A stretch of 6,049 nucleotides of DNA from Thermoplasmata archaeon (GCA_021827885.1 JAKAUD010000221.1:1-6049); one strand, 5' to 3'; counted from the first letter of the stretch, positions 1 to 5,849 are shown. Notes: generated by a model not told the origin, from the sequence alone. Made by a program: numbers and translations.

Positions 1-72
1 CTTATCTTCCCCAACATCAATTCCTACAACAGTGCTGTTCATGCTTTTTCTATTCCTTTTCATCCTATACAT
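1..72 (-). CDS. IS110-family (DEDD) transposase, N-terminal 24 codons, partial
   Basis: The frame runs off the left edge of the window. It contains VVGIDVGEDK at residues 15-24, which matches the opening beta strand of DEDD transposases of the IS110 family, where the Asp of GIDV is the first catalytic acidic residue (here Asp19). Three in-frame ATG codons are possible, at 72, 63 and 42. The family usually has only a few residues before GIDV, which favours 42. However, an AGGAGTGG Shine-Dalgarno-like sequence at 77-84 sits just before the ATG at 72, and a stop codon precedes it directly, so 72 is chosen. A stem-loop abuts the ribosome-binding site. The enzyme would catalyse RNA-guided or site-specific insertion and excision of the element. 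Other RNase-H-fold proteins cannot be excluded from 24 residues. Confidence 0.65.
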   Translation of the reverse strand, partial: MYRMKRNRKSMNSTVVGIDVGEDK

Positions 73-76
73 TTAT

Positions 77-116
77 CCACTCCTTCGCTGCTCCAAAGGC
101 TGACTAGGAGCAGCGA
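77..116 (-). promoter_or_regulatory. Stem-loop directly before the transposase ribosome-binding site
   Basis: Bases 85-94 and 107-116 are perfectly complementary over 10 bp (TCGCTGCTCC with GGAGCAGCGA, read on the minus strand) around a 12-base loop, TAGTCAGCCTTT. The 3' arm ends at 85, and the AGGAGTGG ribosome-binding site begins at 84. The sequence CTCCT at the top of the 5' arm (106-110) could alternatively pair with AGGAG of the ribosome-binding site, so two exclusive foldings are possible. The loop repeats GTCAGCC, also present in the terminal repeat at 113-144. The structure is seen in the sequence. A role in limiting transposase translation, or as part of an element-encoded guide RNA, is inference. 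Confidence 0.55.
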
Positions 117-144
117 GAAAGGGCTGACCGTGTAGGAATTTTAC
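113..144 (-). repeat. Terminal repeat of left IS110-like element (inverted partner at 5946-5974)
   Basis: Read inward from 144 on the minus strand it begins GTAAAATTCC, then after a short spacer continues GGTCAGCCCTTTCTCGC. The partner, read inward on the plus strand from 5946, begins GTAGAATTCC and continues GTCAGCCCTTCCCTTGC. The two differ by a few substitutions and about 3-4 missing spacer bases. One copy lies upstream of a transposase start and the other just downstream of a transposase-like frame in the same orientation, as expected for the two inverted ends of one element type. Confidence 0.55.
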
Positions 145-298
145 TATTCAGTCAGACCAATCTTGAGTTTTCCCTTAAAGATTTTTACCGAGACGGAAGT
201 CTCCAAATCAAAAGAGATAACACTCAAAAGGATTGATACTCTAATAGTTGGTATCTACTTGCCCTCAATTAACAACTTTCTTAGACTTCTAAAGTTTC

Positions 299-952
299 TT
301 AGTGCATTAACTCTATCGACACGTCAGAAATATCCCTTACAACTCTAGCTGGAACCCCAAATACCAGCTTATTATTTTCGATATTTCTAGTTACAACAGA
401 TCCCGCACCAATAAGAACATTGTTTCCTATAGAAATGTCCTCAATAATGATTGAGCCTGAGCCAATCCAACAACCTTCTCCAATTGAAACACCCCCTGCA
501 ATGTTAACTCCAGTTGAGATTGTTGTGTAGCCTCCAATAGAAACATCATGTCCGATAGTTGCATTCATGTCTATTAGAATGAATTTTCCAAGTTTAACAT
601 TCGTCATGATTCCCGCACCAGTTTGTATCAGGGTGCCATATCCAACTGAAACGTAATCGCTTATACTCGACAAGGGATGAATGAGCGAATTGAAGTTGAA
701 TCTGTTGGAAATGAATCTTTCTAAGATGTCTTTCCTGTTTGGTCTCCCTAGGCCATTTAAGAGAATGGTCTTTTTCCTGCTTAAATGTTCAGTTTCTGAT
801 TCGGTTATGACTGGAAGTTTGTTTATTTGTTTTCCCTTCTCATTCTCCAAACCTACGAACCCTCTGACAATAGTCTGTGGGTATGCCTTTCTGGCAATAG
901 ACAGAACCTGTCTAGCCTGACCTCCTGCTCCCACAATGTAGTATTCTCCCAT
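299..952 (-). CDS. NeuD/PglD-family sugar acyltransferase (probable sugar-nucleotide N-acetyltransferase)
   Basis: This 217-residue protein has the two-part layout of the NeuD/PglD/PerB family. Residues 3-80 form a small Rossmann-like domain opening with YYIVGAGGQARQVLSIA, which binds the sugar nucleotide in PglD. Residues 90-205 form a left-handed beta-helix of hexapeptide repeats (for example NVKLGKFI, DVSIGGYT, GVSIGEGC, DISIGNNV) closing with VLIGAGSVV and FGVPARVV. His135 in NATIGHDVSIG fits the catalytic base position of PglD. Such trimeric cytosolic enzymes use acetyl-CoA to acetylate UDP- or GDP-linked 4-amino sugars, or sialic acids. Next to a Gmd and a perosamine-synthase-like gene, N-acetylation of GDP-perosamine is the most economical role, though this is inferred from context. 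It is intact and divergent from those genes. The start at 952 fits a TATA-like box centred about 26 bases upstream, so the transcript may be leaderless. Confidence 0.88.
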   Translation of the reverse strand: MGEYYIVGAGGQARQVLSIARKAYPQTIVRGFVGLENEKGKQINKLPVITESETEHLSRKKTILLNGLGRPNRKDILERFISNRFNFNSLIHPLSSISDYVSVGYGTLIQTGAGIMTNVKLGKFILIDMNATIGHDVSIGGYTTISTGVNIAGGVSIGEGCWIGSGSIIIEDISIGNNVLIGAGSVVTRNIENNKLVFGVPARVVRDISDVSIELMH

Positions 953-970
953 CTTACTTCTATCTTAATG

Positions 971-985
971 CAATATATATACTTC
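971..985 (-). promoter_or_regulatory. TATA box (archaeal) for the acyltransferase gene
   Basis: The minus strand reads AAGTATATATATTG, preceded by GCG, a possible weak BRE. Its centre is about 26 bases before the ATG at 952, the usual distance from an archaeal TATA box to the transcription start. Transcription would therefore begin at or next to the start codon, giving a leaderless mRNA. No convincing Shine-Dalgarno sequence is seen, which agrees. Confidence 0.55.
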
Positions 986-1052
986 GCATGAGAGTCAAAT
1001 ATTATTCCTTATTTGTAATTCATTATCAGATTAAAGGCAAAACACTGATCAG

Positions 1053-1061
1053 TATCTCCGA
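1053..1061. repeat. Candidate terminal inverted repeat of the DDE element, transposase 3' side
   Basis: TATCTCCGA here is the exact reverse complement of 2458-2466. Nine bases matched between two flanks of roughly 100 bases each could occur by chance, but the placement (89 bases after the transposase stop codon and 112 bases before the small gene's start on the other side) and a nearby CACT/AGTG match support it. Confidence 0.35.
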
Positions 1062-1141
1062 GTTGAGTAAATCTTAAGGACAGCTTCGGCTATCAATGTT
1101 GAGAGAAACGGAAAGGATAGCTATCCACAAACAAGAGCGAA

Positions 1142-2212
1142 TCATTCCTGTCTGCGGTTTCTTTCCTTTCTCTCCTCGTTGTCCACAATAGTTGTGCACG
1201 CATCGCTCAGCTCTATTAGAAATTTCTTGAAACTCACCTCCTTGTTGTAGAAGATATACCACATCGCCTCTATGAGCTGCTCGTATGCGAACAGGAAATA
1301 TCGCACCTCTATCGCCTTGGATTTTGTCTTGATTCTGCACTCGTCCTGTACCCTGAACATAGTCTCAATTCTACATCGTATTTTGTATTGAGCTATGATG
1401 GAATCTAGATCCACCTTTTCCATATTCGTCGCGAACACCCAGTCGTAGTACTCCTGAGTTTTTCTGTCGAATATCTTCCTGAGGAATGCCAGTTTTGTGT
1501 CTCCTGTTATTTTCTTGTTGTCTGAATAGAAGGAGAATTCATAGACCATCACCTTCTTCTCTCCGAACTGCATAGATTCAAGCTCCCTCCTATCCATCTC
1601 CCTCTTGGGAACGAATATTAGGTACGGATAGGGAGCTATACTCAACCTCATAATCAAATCCTTAGAATAGAGCCCTCTGTCAAATAGCAGCAGATCGATG
1701 CTCGGAACAACTGTTTTGACGGTCTCGAGAATGGACATGACTTCGGCAGGCATTATGTTGCCAGCAGGTGATGGAATGGAGATGATGGGCAGCCTCATCT
1801 CCCTGTTGACGATGCTAGCGGTGAGATATGAATACATACCGGTAGCTCCGTTCTCCCCAGTCCACCCGTGAATCCACTTATCGTCAACTTCACCGTAGAA
1901 ATCTTCTGTAGTGTAGTCAAAAGCAATTATGCACCTCTTCTCTTTAATCCCAGATGGTCTGGAAATCACTGAAATCCCGGAGAAGAGGGAATTCTTCATC
2001 GAGGATGGGAAGGAATCCTCTATTGCAAGGTACGGGGAATCGGATCTGTTGCTCACTGTTTCCAGACAGGTGTTAGCTACGGCAGCCTTCAGAAGGTCTC
2101 TGTTGTAGTGGAAGCCGCTGAGATTGGTGGAGTGGTGACTGAGACCGAGAGGCTCGTTGGTGAACCTCTCCAATGCTGATAGTGATGTCAGCAGCCTCGA
2201 GACGTTTATCAA
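1142..2212 (-). CDS. DDE transposase, IS4/ISH3-like, apparently intact
   Basis: This 356-residue transposase of the RNase-H-fold DDE type cuts and inserts its own element. The catalytic triad is recognisable: Asp99 in AFDYTTEDFYG, Asp178 in LLFDRGLYSKD, and Glu283 in YKIRCRIETMFR, a Y-R-E signature as in IS4-type enzymes. The DRGLYS motif followed by a YPYLIFVPKRE strand (195-205), and the later IKTKSKAIEVRYFLFAYEQLIEAMW segment around residues 294-318, are typical of archaeal members of this group. Length and motifs suggest it is full length and active. The start is a TTG at 2212 overlapping the stop codon of the small upstream gene; an in-frame TAG lies a short distance upstream and no ATG is available until about residue 72, so TTG is the reasonable start. 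Translation is probably coupled to the upstream gene. The exact IS family needs a database comparison. Confidence 0.88.
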   Translation of the reverse strand: MINVSRLLTSLSALERFTNEPLGLSHHSTNLSGFHYNRDLLKAAVANTCLETVSNRSDSPYLAIEDSFPSSMKNSLFSGISVISRPSGIKEKRCIIAFDYTTEDFYGEVDDKWIHGWTGENGATGMYSYLTASIVNREMRLPIISIPSPAGNIMPAEVMSILETVKTVVPSIDLLLFDRGLYSKDLIMRLSIAPYPYLIFVPKREMDRRELESMQFGEKKVMVYEFSFYSDNKKITGDTKLAFLRKIFDRKTQEYYDWVFATNMEKVDLDSIIAQYKIRCRIETMFRVQDECRIKTKSKAIEVRYFLFAYEQLIEAMWYIFYNKEVSFKKFLIELSDACTTIVDNEERKERNRRQE

Positions 2213-2346
2213 ATGACTACGAGGTATACTGTCCTACCGAGGAGCTGCTTTGGGCAATCAACCTTTGCGGATGTGCCGAACTTCGTGACGGTCTTGATGA
2301 AGAAACCCTGGATGTTCTCTACTTCCAATCTCGTGGCAGCCTTCAT
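2209..2346 (-). CDS. Small DUF2080-like transposon-encoded protein
   Basis: This 45-residue protein begins MKAATRLEVENIQGFF and carries the core VTKFGTSAKVDCPKQLLGRT followed by VYLVVI. That core resembles the small archaeal 'transposon-encoded' DUF2080 proteins (VxxFGxxAxVxxPKxxxGxxVxVxxI), which accompany archaeal transposases. It also recalls the beta-hairpin of AbrB/SpoVT DNA-binding domains, so a DNA-binding or regulatory role for transposition is plausible but unproven. The start ATG at 2346 is the first in frame after a stop codon and is preceded by a TATA-like box centred about 31 bases upstream. Its TGA stop overlaps the TTG start of the transposase by four bases (TTGA), so the two are almost certainly one transcription and translation unit. 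It is easily missed because of its length. Confidence 0.8.
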   Translation of the reverse strand: MKAATRLEVENIQGFFIKTVTKFGTSAKVDCPKQLLGRTVYLVVI

Positions 2347-2372
2347 TGATACCCTATTCTTGAGATATCTTC

Positions 2373-2382
2373 ATAATATATC
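2373..2382 (-). promoter_or_regulatory. TATA box for the DDE element's operon
   Basis: GATATATTAT on the minus strand is centred about 31 bases before the ATG of the small DUF2080-like gene. This puts the transcription start within a few bases of that ATG. A second AT-rich stretch (TATATATTAT, minus strand, about 2412-2422) lies too far upstream to fit as well. Confidence 0.45.
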
Positions 2383-2457
2383 GAGTTCATGAGTAAAGGT
2401 TTCCGTAGCTGGGATAATATATAGGAATAACATCACTCAGGGTTCAAATAATTGCTT

Positions 2458-2466
2458 TCGGAGATA
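2458..2466. repeat. Candidate terminal inverted repeat of the DDE element, 5' side
   Basis: TCGGAGATA pairs with TATCTCCGA at 1053-1061. It ends 47 bases before the gmd start codon, leaving the TATA-like box of gmd outside the element. Confidence 0.35.
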
Positions 2467-2477
2467 TTGCAGATAGT

Positions 2478-2491
2478 GAAATACCTAAATA
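2478..2491 (+). promoter_or_regulatory. Probable TATA/BRE region of the gmd operon
   Basis: GAAATACCTAAATA is centred about 28-30 bases before the ATG at 2514, consistent with a TATA box driving a near-leaderless transcript. The match to an archaeal TATA consensus is only moderate. Between this box and the ATG lie a short inverted repeat (ATAGC 2489-2493 / GCTAT 2504-2508) and a direct repeat of TAGCT (2490-2494 and 2498-2502) that could be an operator, though nothing proves it. No Shine-Dalgarno sequence precedes the ATG. Confidence 0.4.
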
Positions 2492-2513
2492 GCTGTGTAG
2501 CTTGCTATCTTGA

Positions 2514-3569
2514 ATGGATAAGAGGGTACTCATAACAGGAATAACTGGACAGGATGGCTCTTTTCTTGCAAAGCAGTTGACTGATCAAGGTTTTGAGGTC
2601 TTTGGAACATACAGGAGAGTTAGTTCTCCGAATTTTTGGAGACTTGCTTATTTGGGTATAGAGAATTCCATTCGACTCGTACCGTGCGACATTTTGGACG
2701 CTTCATCTGTCTTTCGGGTTATTAAATCTATTAAACCTAAATACATCTATAATCTGGCTGCACAAAGTCAGGTACTGGCAAGTTTCGATTCTCCATTAAT
2801 CACTAGCCAAATTACTGGGATTTCAGTAACTAACTTTCTAGAGGGCATCTTGAGGTTAGACAAATCTATAAGATTTTACAATGCTGCAACAAGTGAACTA
2901 TATGGTAATATTGGAAATTCTGGGAGTTTCGATGAGGAATCTCCTATGAAACCATCAAGTCCCTACGCGGTTTCAAAACTCTATGCCTATTGGATGGTGA
3001 AAGTATATAGAGAATCATACGGGCTTTATGCCGTTAATGGAATTTTATTCAATCACGAATCAGAAATCCGGGGATTAGAATTCGTTACAAGAAAAATATC
3101 CAACGAGGTGGCAAAGATCAAGCTGGGGCTATCAAATAAGATCGTACTTGGAAACGTTGAGACTTATAGAGATTGGGGTCATGCGCCGGATTACACTTTG
3201 GCTATGCAGATGATGATGCACAGTGACCAAGCAGACGACTTCGTAGTTGCCTCGAACAAGACACATCAAGTAAAGGAATTCCTAAAGCAGGCATTCGAAT
3301 ATGTCGACCTCGATTATACCGATTACCTACAGATCTCATCAAAGTTTAGGAGACCTACAGACGTTGACTACCTGAGAGGAAGTCATGATAAAATTACCAA
3401 ATTGCTTGGGTGGAAGCCGAAGACTGTTTTTTCAGAAATAGTAAAACTTATGGTAAACGCAGACATGGAAAGATGGAAGAACCTCAAGGCAGGGCATATT
3501 GTTCCCACCGATGCTTTGTTCTATGACGAGAACAAGTTCGACATTTTTAGCGCGGAAGGGGTACTATGA
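2514..3569 (+). CDS. gmd: GDP-mannose 4,6-dehydratase
   Basis: This 351-residue enzyme of the extended short-chain dehydrogenase family converts GDP-D-mannose to GDP-4-keto-6-deoxy-D-mannose in the cytosol. The NADP-binding Rossmann motif is GITGQDG (9-15), with Arg34-Arg35 in FGTYRR for the NADP phosphate. The catalytic residues are Thr126-Ser127-Glu128 in ATSELYG, and Tyr151 and Lys155 in SPYAVSKLYAYW. Other Gmd hallmarks are NGILFNHES (175-183), FVTRKISNEVA (190-200), RDWGHAPDY (219-227) and a C-terminal RPTDVDYLRG (280-289) followed by LLGWKP (297-302). The segment after HES reads EIRG, where Gmd proteins usually have PRRG. It is the first gene of the operon; its stop overlaps the next start by four bases (ATGA). 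The product is the substrate of the following aminotransferase. Length is slightly below that of bacterial Gmd but within the family's range. Confidence 0.93.
   Translation: MDKRVLITGITGQDGSFLAKQLTDQGFEVFGTYRRVSSPNFWRLAYLGIENSIRLVPCDILDASSVFRVIKSIKPKYIYNLAAQSQVLASFDSPLITSQITGISVTNFLEGILRLDKSIRFYNAATSELYGNIGNSGSFDEESPMKPSSPYAVSKLYAYWMVKVYRESYGLYAVNGILFNHESEIRGLEFVTRKISNEVAKIKLGLSNKIVLGNVETYRDWGHAPDYTLAMQMMMHSDQADDFVVASNKTHQVKEFLKQAFEYVDLDYTDYLQISSKFRRPTDVDYLRGSHDKITKLLGWKPKTVFSEIVKLMVNADMERWKNLKAGHIVPTDALFYDENKFDIFSAEGVL
3554..3561 (+). promoter_or_regulatory. Ribosome-binding site for the aminotransferase gene
   Basis: GGAAGGGG lies 4 bases before the ATG at 3566, within the last codons of gmd. 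Together with the ATGA stop/start overlap it supports this start and suggests translational coupling. Confidence 0.4.
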
Positions 3570-4669
3570 TTCCTATTTATAAACCCTTGATTGAGGATGA
3601 AGAAATTGTAGCAGTTCTAAATGCCTTAAGGTCGGGGTGGGTTAGCTCCAAAGGGAAGGAATTGCTCGAGTTTGAAAAAAAGTTCTCCGAATATGTCGGA
3701 AGAAGATATGGAGTCTCCACTTCGAGTGGAACAACTGCCCTTCATTTAGCCTTGGCTGCCCTAGGAATTGGAAAAGGAGCAGAAGTAATAGTCCCGGACT
3801 TCACTTTTGTATCCCCTGTTAACGCCGTTATTTATCAAAACGCTACACCTGTATTGGTTGATGCGGAATATGAGACTTGGGGGGTAAACCCGGATATAAT
3901 AAAGAAAGCCATATCAGAAAAGACGAAGGCCGTCATTGTCGCAAATATGTATGGAAATTCTGCAAAAATAGATGAAATAAGGGAAATAGCTGAAGATAAG
4001 AAAATATTTTTGATCGAAGACTGCGCAGAATCCATTGGAACTAAATACAAGGGGAGAATTGTAGGCACAAGTGGTATTGTAAGCTGTTTCTCTTTCTACG
4101 GAAACAAGGTCATTACAACCGGAGAAGGCGGTATGTGCCTGACTGATGACAAAGAAATTAGGGAAAGACTGATGACCTTACGTGATCATGGCATGAAACC
4201 TGAAAGGAGATACTGGCACGATCAAGTCGGATTCAATTATAGGATGACTAACATGCAAGCTGCTCTGGGGATTGCCCAACTTAGGAAGATTAAGAGAATC
4301 ATACAAATGAAGAGAAGAATTGCCAAAATCTACCAAGAAAACCTTTCCGACAAACTAGAAACACAAGCGGATCCGCCAGACCAGAAATCTGTGTTTTGGC
4401 TTTACTCAATCTTGGCTAGAAATAAAAGAATTCGAGAGAAAATTGTGAATGAGCTTTGGAAGCGCGAGATAGAATCGAGAAACTTTTTTTATCCAGTTCA
4501 TATTATGCCACCCTACAGGGACTTCTCCTACGTTCGAGGTAAGCGGGTAGTGAGCAGTGATATCTCTAAAAGGGGGCTCAATCTTCCTAGTTATCCTAAG
4601 ATTTCAGACGAAGAGTTGGATCTGATAATTAAGACAATAAATAGGGTGGTACAATCCAACTTGGAGTAA
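3566..4669 (+). CDS. per: DegT/DnrJ/EryC1/StrS aminotransferase, probable GDP-perosamine synthase
   Basis: This 367-residue PLP-dependent sugar aminotransferase has fold-type I motifs in order: SSGTTALHLALAALG (53-67), PDFTFVSPVNAV (77-88), EDCAES (151-156) with Asp152 contacting the PLP ring nitrogen, and FSFYGNKVITTGEGGM (175-190) with Lys181 as the PLP-binding lysine. The segments RRYWHDQVGFNYRMTN (214-229) and QAALGIAQL (231-239) are especially close to GDP-perosamine synthases, and the adjacent gmd supplies their substrate. The likely reaction is GDP-4-keto-6-deoxymannose plus glutamate giving GDP-4-amino-4,6-dideoxymannose. It is the second gene of the operon, overlapping gmd by four bases. 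An alternative is a related 4-aminotransferase acting on a UDP- or dTDP-4-keto sugar; the family is certain and the substrate is inferred mainly from the neighbour. Confidence 0.88.
   Translation: MIPIYKPLIEDEEIVAVLNALRSGWVSSKGKELLEFEKKFSEYVGRRYGVSTSSGTTALHLALAALGIGKGAEVIVPDFTFVSPVNAVIYQNATPVLVDAEYETWGVNPDIIKKAISEKTKAVIVANMYGNSAKIDEIREIAEDKKIFLIEDCAESIGTKYKGRIVGTSGIVSCFSFYGNKVITTGEGGMCLTDDKEIRERLMTLRDHGMKPERRYWHDQVGFNYRMTNMQAALGIAQLRKIKRIIQMKRRIAKIYQENLSDKLETQADPPDQKSVFWLYSILARNKRIREKIVNELWKREIESRNFFYPVHIMPPYRDFSYVRGKRVVSSDISKRGLNLPSYPKISDEELDLIIKTINRVVQSNLE
4663..4666 (+). promoter_or_regulatory. Ribosome-binding site for the glycosyltransferase gene
   Basis: GGAG in the last codons of the aminotransferase lies 9 bases before the ATG at 4676. 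This supports that start and translation from the same mRNA. Confidence 0.4.
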
Positions 4670-4675
4670 TTCTAC

Positions 4676-5848
4676 ATGATTCAGGGGAAAACAATAGATT
4701 TTTTGTTCTTGGTGTCGCGTCCACCAATAATGAACAGTGGGTACGTAATCAAGCACGCTATTCTGCTCGCTGAGGGAGTCAAGGAGAAAGGGTATTCGGC
4801 CGCACTGCTTGTTCTTCCACAGTCGGAGATCAAGATTTCCTTAATTAGAACGAAACGGAGAGCTATGCCGTTTGGTCTGTTTTTCTTCTCTTTCCTGTTT
4901 AGCTCGCTTTTTCTATCTTCAGTCGGGAATTACTTATTTCAAGTTCTTAATGGGAAATTAAACAAGAATGCCTTTAAGTTCAAGGTACAAAGTGGAATCA
5001 AAGTCTATTTCGCAAAAACAAAGTATTTGTCATTTTCTAAGAGAGTCGTATGTAACGACTGGGGGTCTGCTTATTATCTATTAAATAGAATAGATACTAA
5101 GAAAGGTTATTTTATTGTCTACCATTCTAACGAGAACGACATTGTAACCCTAGCTGACGTAGTAACATCTACATACAGTCGTGGGTTTAATATTATAGCC
5201 GGAAATGAGGCCACAAGAAAGAAGTTTAATCTCGATAGAAGGTGTGCGGTCACCGTTGCCCTAGACGTGAATAAGATATCGTCTAGAAGTGGAGATGGTA
5301 GGAAAGCAAATACTATTCTAATCCCCCTAAGAAGAAATACAAACAAAGGTGCCGAGTATGCAATAGAAGCTATTTATTTGATTCTGAAAAAGAGGAGCGA
5401 CGTTACGATTTTCACTTTTGGGGATTACAAGACTGTGCCCTCTGCTAATAGTAACTGGGTGCATCTCGGGGCGGTTACAGACGAAGTATTAGTAGATCTG
5501 TTCAAGAAAGTTGAAATCTTCGTTTCACCCTCAATTGAAGATGGGGTTCCAGGAATAGCATTAGAAGCAATGGCTAACGGATGTGCAGTCATTTCAACTG
5601 ACGTAAGTGGGGCCAGAGAGTTAATAGAAGAAGGCGTAAACGGAATGATTATACCAACTAGGGACTATATCTCAATCGTTAACAGCGTCGTGTTTTTATT
5701 GACGCACAGGGAGGTCATGACAAAATTTCAGAGTAACGCGAATGCGGTCCTAGACAAATTTTCAAAGAAGAATATGGTCGAAACATTCTTATCGGCGGTA
5801 AATTATTATGAGAGTTCTTCAGATCAAGGCCAAGGAAGAAGTTCATAG
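4676..5848 (+). CDS. GT4-type glycosyltransferase (GT-B fold)
   Basis: This 390-residue protein has a C-terminal donor-binding domain of glycosyltransferase family 4 type. ILIPLRRNTNKGAEYAIEAI (214-233) is the start of the second Rossmann domain, TIFTFGD (244-250) follows, and the signature is VSPSIEDGVPGIALEAMANGCAVISTDVSG around residues 283-312, then ARELIEEGVNGMII (313-326). The usual E-x7-E motif appears as Asp289-x7-Glu297. The N-terminal half is poorly conserved, as expected for the acceptor-binding domain; SGYVIKHAILLAEGVKEKGY (21-40) is its nucleotide-side helix. Residues 66-81 are strongly hydrophobic (FGLFFFSFLFSSLFLS) and may anchor the enzyme to the membrane, where lipid-linked acceptors are. 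The gene follows the aminotransferase by six bases and closes the operon. Donor and acceptor cannot be read from sequence; GDP-perosamine or its N-acyl form is a guess from context. Confidence 0.85.
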   Translation: MIQGKTIDFLFLVSRPPIMNSGYVIKHAILLAEGVKEKGYSAALLVLPQSEIKISLIRTKRRAMPFGLFFFSFLFSSLFLSSVGNYLFQVLNGKLNKNAFKFKVQSGIKVYFAKTKYLSFSKRVVCNDWGSAYYLLNRIDTKKGYFIVYHSNENDIVTLADVVTSTYSRGFNIIAGNEATRKKFNLDRRCAVTVALDVNKISSRSGDGRKANTILIPLRRNTNKGAEYAIEAIYLILKKRSDVTIFTFGDYKTVPSANSNWVHLGAVTDEVLVDLFKKVEIFVSPSIEDGVPGIALEAMANGCAVISTDVSGARELIEEGVNGMIIPTRDYISIVNSVVFLLTHREVMTKFQSNANAVLDKFSKKNMVETFLSAVNYYESSSDQGQGRSS

Positions 5849-5849
5849 G

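Larger units (their letters stand above)
1..144 (-). mobile_element. IS110/IS1111-like insertion sequence, 5' end only (cut by window edge)
   Basis: This is the upstream end of an insertion sequence whose transposase reads leftward out of the window. The proposed outer boundary is at about 144, because bases 113-144 match, in inverted orientation, bases 5946-5974 near the other end of the window. The shared core is an AGGGCTGAC block and a GGAATT(T/C)TAC block, and similarity stops just outside both. Between this terminal repeat and the transposase start lies a strong stem-loop (85-116). Only about 70 bases separate terminus and gene, which with inverted ends fits the IS1111 branch better than IS110 proper. 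The family call rests on the transposase N-terminus, so it is an inference from a short stretch. Confidence 0.6.
1053..2466 (-). mobile_element. Two-gene archaeal DDE insertion sequence (IS4/ISH3-like), boundaries approximate
   Basis: The element carries a small DUF2080-like gene followed by a DDE transposase on the minus strand. Its base composition is visibly richer in G+C than the neighbouring sugar genes. The ends are uncertain. The best inverted match in the flanks is TATCTCCGA at 1053-1061 against TCGGAGATA at 2458-2466, with an outer CACT (1043-1046) / AGTG (2475-2478) match that would extend the element to 1043-2478. No convincing target duplication is visible; only AAA flanks the larger version. 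The insertion lies between two divergent genes and leaves a TATA-like box on each side, so it need not have silenced either gene. Confidence 0.7.

Noticed and set aside
277..302. Direct repeat TTTCTTAG at 277-284 and 295-302 across the acyltransferase stop codon
   Set aside because: Eight AT-rich bases; no associated structure or function is visible, and chance is the simplest explanation.
163..348. Plus-strand open frame overlapping the end of the acyltransferase gene
   Set aside because: No recognisable family, low-complexity composition, and it overlaps the well-supported minus-strand gene. Its start lies in the AT-rich gap next to the IS110-like end.
1115..1126. Perfect palindrome GGATAGCTATCC just after the transposase stop, followed by a pyrimidine-rich stretch on the minus strand
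   Set aside because: A palindrome without a spacer makes only a very short hairpin, and the following tract is not a clear oligo-T run, so I do not call a terminator.
1074..1340. Minus-strand open frame beginning inside the DDE transposase gene and running past its end
   Set aside because: It is another reading frame of the transposase region, with no family motifs; the transposase frame carries the full DDE triad.
1002..2430. Alternative terminal inverted repeat TTATTCCT (1002-1009) / AGGAATAA (2423-2430)
   Set aside because: Only 8 AT-rich bases, poorly extended; on the right it would leave the end inside the region before the better TATCTCCGA match.
3835..4068. Minus-strand frame inside the aminotransferase gene
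   Set aside because: Antisense shadow of a gene with complete PLP-enzyme motifs.
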